From: an uncultured Duganella sp.
Lineage (GTDB): Bacteria; Pseudomonadota; Gammaproteobacteria; Burkholderiales; Burkholderiaceae
DNA: 8,532 nucleotides
NCBI GenBank assembly: GCA_946482335.1
Contig: CAMLRG010000223.1
Coordinates: forward strand, 1-8,532
Reading direction: 5' to 3'
In this document: piece by piece, positions 5,493 to 8,532 of the stretch
Position numbering within the stretch: the first letter of the stretch is position 1
How the letters are laid out: each line of letters opens with the position of its first letter
Position numbers and translations under genes: made by a program
Notes under the pieces: generated by a model
Seen by the model: only the letters and a program-made list of their open reading frames with translations
Database searches by the model: none
What the model was told of the DNA's origin: nothing

Positions 5493-5719
5493 ATAATTGG
5501 GTTGGAATGTTGCGTTAAAACTACAGTTGCACAGTTTTTTGGCAAATTAAATTCAGATTCTCACAGATTCTAACGAACAATCCCTGTATCTTTCAGAAAT
5601 GTAATAACAATGACACGAAAGTGCCCACTTGCTCATCGCATAATCCGCGGTCGTCTGGGCAATTGGTCACAAACTGCTTTGCTCATTCGAACGTTTTCAG
5701 CAACCCGAAGGAGTAAAGA
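5493..5719 (+). promoter_or_regulatory. AT-rich leader of the TonB-dependent receptor gene
   Basis: This 227-bp gap is far richer in A/T than the genes around it and probably contains the receptor promoter, although no convincing -35/-10 pair stands out. A tandem 10-bp direct repeat, AGATTCTCAC then AGATTCTAAC (5555-5574, 9 of 10 identical), shares the octamer GATTCTCA with the right half of the Fur box at 1009-1023. A short perfect inverted repeat, AAGTG-CC-CACTT, lies at 5619-5630. No complete Fur box was found. The ribosome site AAGGAG (5708-5713) sits 6 nt before the receptor start. No strong intrinsic terminator is seen, so read-through from the upstream operon is possible. Confidence 0.4.
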
Positions 5720-8461
5720 ATGGTATTCCAAGAAAAGATCGGTGCGCGTTCCGTGCGCCTGGCGATGTCCGCCCTGGCCCTGTTCGCCGCCGGCCAGGTG
5801 GCCGCCCAAGAAGCGCCGATGCAGCGTGTCGAGATCACCGGTTCCGCAATCAAGCGCATCGCCGTCGAAGGCGCACTGCCAGTGCAGCGCCTGAGCCAGG
5901 AGCAGATCGCCAAGACCGGCGCCACCACCGTGGCCGACCTGATCCAGGCGCTGCCTTCCATGCAAGGCTTCACCGTCGACGCCATTGCCGCCGGCACCAA
6001 CTCGGGCGGCCGCGTCTCGGCATCGATCCACGACCTGGGCGAAGAATACACCCTGGTGCTGCTGAATGGCCGCCGCGTGGCGCCACAGGGCTCCGGCTCC
6101 GCGGTCAACCTGAACGCCATCCCGATGAGCGCAGTCGAGCGCGTCGAAATCCTGACCGACGGCGCCTCCGCGCTGTACGGCTCGGATGCCATTGCCGGCG
6201 TGATCAACTTCATCCTGAAGAGCAGCGTCAAGACCACCACCATCGAAGCGACCATGGGCCAGCCGTTCGACAGCAGCGCCGGCCGTTCGTCCAACTTCAA
6301 CATCACTTCGGGCTGGACCAGCGCCGACGACCGCCTGACCCTGGTCGGCACCTACCGCCACGACGAGCGCAAGCAGCTGAAGGCCACCGACCGCGAATTC
6401 GCGAAAACGGCCTTCCTGCCATTCTCCTGGCAAGGCACCAACTACATCTACGACCGCACGTCGACTGCCACCGTGCCGGCCAACGTGTCCGTCGTGTTCA
6501 ACGACCCGAAGATCCCGTCGATCGGCTTCTCGCCTTACCTGAAGCAGAACGGCAAGTGCCCGGCGATGAACTTCGAATCGATCGCCAACACCGCCACCAC
6601 CCAGAATTGCGCATTCGACTTCGTGTCGACCATCGAGATCGTCCCTGAGAACAAGCGCGATTCCTTCTTCGGCAAGGCGACCTACAAGCTGACCGACAAC
6701 GTCAACCTGTTCGCCGAAGCGGCGCTGTCGCGCCTGGACCTGACCGCGCGCATCGCCCCCAACACCGCGCCGTTCTCGATCACCACCTCGTCCCAGTACT
6801 ACAAGGACAATGTGCTGCCATGGCTGACCCCTGAGCAGGCCGCATCCGTCAAGACCGTGTCGGGCAACTACCGCACCTACGACTGGGGCACCCGCGATTC
6901 CCAGACCATCACCGACTCGACCCACTTCGTGGCCGGCGCCGAAGGCGAGCTGGGTGCGTGGAGCTTCAACACCGGCGTGACCTGGTCGCGCAACGAGATC
7001 GACGAGCGTTACGTCGGCGGCTACGCGCTGAACAAAGAGTTCCGCGACATGCTGGCCAACCGCTCCTTCGACCCGTTCGCCCCGATCGGCCAGCAGACCG
7101 AAGCGACCAAGCAGCTGATCGCCAACTCGATCTTCCACGGCTCCATCCGCAAGGCATCCACCACCCTGAAGGGCGTCGACTTCCGCGGTTCGCGCGAACT
7201 GTTCGACCTGTCCGGCGGCAAGGCTGCGCTGGCAGTGGGCGGCGACTTCCGCAACTACGCCTACGAGCAGACCCCATCCGAAGCGGCGTCTACCGGCAAG
7301 GTGTACAACCTGAACGCACCGGCCACCTACGACATGGACCGCGACACCTACGGTGTGTTCGCGGAAATGCTGGCGCCCGTGGTGAAAGGCCTGGAACTGA
7401 CCGCAGCGCTGCGTTACGACGGCTTCTCCGCGATCGACAACGGCGTGACCGGCACCAAGATGGGCAACAAGGAATCGGCAACCACCTACAAGGTGTCCGC
7501 ACGCTGGCAGCCGACCCAGACCCTGCTGGTGCGTGGCTCCTACGGCACCGGCTTCAAGGCGCCTTCGATGCTCGACATCGGCCAGCCGCTGGTGAACGCC
7601 GGCTTCACCTCCGGTAACTTCGCCTGCCCGATCGCCCACGCCGACTACTGCCGCCCGGGCAAGACCCAGTACAACGTGATCTCCGGCGGCAATGCCGACC
7701 TGAAGCCCGAGAAGTCCAAGCAGTTCACCATCGGCTTCCGCATGGAGCCGACTGCCGCCTTCTCCTTCGGCGCCGACCTGTGGGACGTGAAGATGCGCGA
7801 CAAGGTGTCCGCGATCTCCGAAGTGCAAGCCTTCGGTGACCCGGTCAAGTTCCGTGAACTGTTCACCACCTACACCGAGCCATCGACCGGCAACACCTAC
7901 TGGGCGTTCAAGTCGCTGTCGATCAACATCGGCCAGACCCACAACCAGGGGATCGACTGGGACCTGACCGGCCGCAAGAAGTTCGCGTTCGGCAACCTGA
8001 CCTCGACCCTGGCCGGTACCTATATGATCAAGGCCGACTACACCGTGCCGGGCACCAGCGACCAGTGGACCAGCAACATGAACCACTTCGGCATCACCAA
8101 CGCGGTGACCTTCCGTAACGTGGTGCGCTGGACCAACACCCTGGACACCGGCGCGTTCTCGAACGCCATCATCGTCAACTACCGCAACGGCTACACCGAT
8201 GCGGAAGCGACCGTGCGCAACACCTCGACCAACAAGAACGAGCTGATCCGCATGCACGTGCCGTCGTACATGACTTTCGACTGGCAGGGCAAGTGGGCCG
8301 TCAACCAGCAGGTCACCCTGCGTGGCGGCATCAAGAACCTGTTCGACCGCACCCCGCCGCTGTCGCTGCGTAACTCGTCCGGCCACCAGGTTGGCTTCGA
8401 CGCCCGCTACGCCGACCCGATGGGCCGTTCGTTCTACGTGACCGGCGCCTACGCTTTCTAA
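5720..8461 (+). CDS. TonB-dependent outer-membrane receptor
   Basis: A 913-residue receptor that imports a large ligand across the outer membrane using TonB energy. A signal peptide covers about residues 1-30 (basic start, LAMSALALFAAG, then VAAQ). The segment MQRVEITG (34-41) is a probable TonB box. The plug domain (about 40-170) ends with the hallmark NLNAIPMSAVERVEIL and DGASALYGSDAIAGVIN (130-163). The barrel carries RGSYGTGFKAPS (605-616) and GGNADLKPEKS (656-666) and ends in an aromatic residue, YAF, as expected for outer-membrane insertion. There is no N-terminal signalling domain, so it is not a FecA-type transducer. Four cysteines, Cys280/297 and Cys636/644, may form two extracellular-loop disulfides. 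Codon choice is strongly biased to C-ending codons, more than in the upstream genes, which suggests high expression. Position next to a Fur-controlled redox operon suggests a ferric chelate, but this branch of receptors also includes carbohydrate and other uptake proteins, so the ligand is unknown. Confidence 0.92.
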   Translation: MVFQEKIGARSVRLAMSALALFAAGQVAAQEAPMQRVEITGSAIKRIAVEGALPVQRLSQEQIAKTGATTVADLIQALPSMQGFTVDAIAAGTNSGGRVSASIHDLGEEYTLVLLNGRRVAPQGSGSAVNLNAIPMSAVERVEILTDGASALYGSDAIAGVINFILKSSVKTTTIEATMGQPFDSSAGRSSNFNITSGWTSADDRLTLVGTYRHDERKQLKATDREFAKTAFLPFSWQGTNYIYDRTSTATVPANVSVVFNDPKIPSIGFSPYLKQNGKCPAMNFESIANTATTQNCAFDFVSTIEIVPENKRDSFFGKATYKLTDNVNLFAEAALSRLDLTARIAPNTAPFSITTSSQYYKDNVLPWLTPEQAASVKTVSGNYRTYDWGTRDSQTITDSTHFVAGAEGELGAWSFNTGVTWSRNEIDERYVGGYALNKEFRDMLANRSFDPFAPIGQQTEATKQLIANSIFHGSIRKASTTLKGVDFRGSRELFDLSGGKAALAVGGDFRNYAYEQTPSEAASTGKVYNLNAPATYDMDRDTYGVFAEMLAPVVKGLELTAALRYDGFSAIDNGVTGTKMGNKESATTYKVSARWQPTQTLLVRGSYGTGFKAPSMLDIGQPLVNAGFTSGNFACPIAHADYCRPGKTQYNVISGGNADLKPEKSKQFTIGFRMEPTAAFSFGADLWDVKMRDKVSAISEVQAFGDPVKFRELFTTYTEPSTGNTYWAFKSLSINIGQTHNQGIDWDLTGRKKFAFGNLTSTLAGTYMIKADYTVPGTSDQWTSNMNHFGITNAVTFRNVVRWTNTLDTGAFSNAIIVNYRNGYTDAEATVRNTSTNKNELIRMHVPSYMTFDWQGKWAVNQQVTLRGGIKNLFDRTPPLSLRNSSGHQVGFDARYADPMGRSFYVTGAYAF

Positions 8462-8481
8462 GCGCAGCCACCGCCGACACC

Positions 8482-8517
8482 AACGCCCCGAGCGCGCCAG
8501 CGCCGGGGCGTTTTTTT
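8482..8517 (+). terminator. Intrinsic terminator after the receptor gene
   Basis: AACGCCCCG (8482-8490) pairs perfectly with CGGGGCGTT (8504-8512), and GCGC/GCGC (8492-8495 with 8500-8503) can extend pairing into the 13-nt loop. A run of seven T residues (8511-8517) follows. It starts 20 nt after the receptor stop and is a strong rho-independent terminator. Confidence 0.9.
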
Positions 8518-8532
8518 ATGAAAGTCGGGGTC

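Noticed and set aside
5517..5540. AAAACT...AGTTTT hairpin with a T run after the diflavin reductase gene as a terminator
   Set aside because: The stem has only six pairs, five of them A-T, with a 10-nt loop. This is too weak to call an intrinsic terminator.
5610..5894. A 94-codon + strand frame starting in the receptor leader
   Set aside because: It lacks a ribosome site, runs into the receptor gene in another frame and has an Arg/Ser/Pro-rich shadow composition.
5633..8386. A 917-codon open frame on the - strand covering the whole receptor gene
   Set aside because: It is a by-product of the strong third-position bias of the receptor gene. Its translation is Val/Gly/Arg/His-rich low-complexity sequence with no family motif, while the + strand has signal peptide, plug, barrel motifs, ribosome site and terminator.
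1..8532. CRISPR arrays, insertion sequences, tRNA or rRNA genes
   Set aside because: No regularly spaced repeats, transposase-like frames, terminal inverted repeats or tRNA/rRNA signatures were seen on reading both strands.

Overview
The window looks like a chromosomal segment from a high-GC betaproteobacterium, most likely Oxalobacteraceae (Massilia, Duganella or Janthinobacterium type). This is inferred from the strong G/C third-position bias, the YciG/con-10-type stress gene, and a large outer-membrane receptor with the N-terminal style (QRVEITGSAIKR) common in that family. The family assignment rests on recognition, not on a search. All genes read on the + strand.

Layout. Positions 1-131 are the 3' end of a gene resembling PdeM, the metallophosphoesterase linked to a DNA-repair ligase. 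Positions 261-867 hold a two-gene unit of small, very hydrophilic proteins: a KGG/con-10 stress-type protein and an unrecognised 78-residue protein. A strong intrinsic terminator (873-900) closes it. Positions 1009-1053 carry a good Fur box over a candidate promoter. This precedes five tightly packed genes (1083-5492): a PepSY-type membrane protein, a DUF2271 exported protein, a DUF4198 exported protein, ApbE (FAD:protein FMN transferase), and a membrane-anchored flavodoxin/ferredoxin-NADP-reductase-type flavoprotein. Gaps within the group are 11, 9 and 5 nt, then a 4-nt overlap. A 227-bp AT-rich leader (5493-5719) follows, then a 913-residue TonB-dependent receptor (5720-8461) and a second intrinsic terminator (8482-8517).

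How the genes may work together. The five-gene unit reads as an iron-regulated electron-export chain. NADPH would reduce the cytoplasmic FAD/FMN protein, the PepSY protein would carry electrons across the inner membrane, and the DUF2271 protein would accept them in the periplasm on a covalent FMN. The DUF2271 protein has a clear candidate ApbE attachment site (DGVSGAT, acceptor Thr99), and the transferase is encoded two genes downstream. The DUF4198 protein would be a periplasmic accessory or metal-binding partner. With Fur control and an adjacent TonB receptor, the likely purpose is reduction of ferric iron or ferric chelates in the periplasm. The individual families are known, and DUF2271 flavinylation has been proposed from comparative genomics. 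The pathway order, substrate and the DUF4198 role are inference. The main puzzle is that the ApbE shows no export signal although its presumed target is exported.
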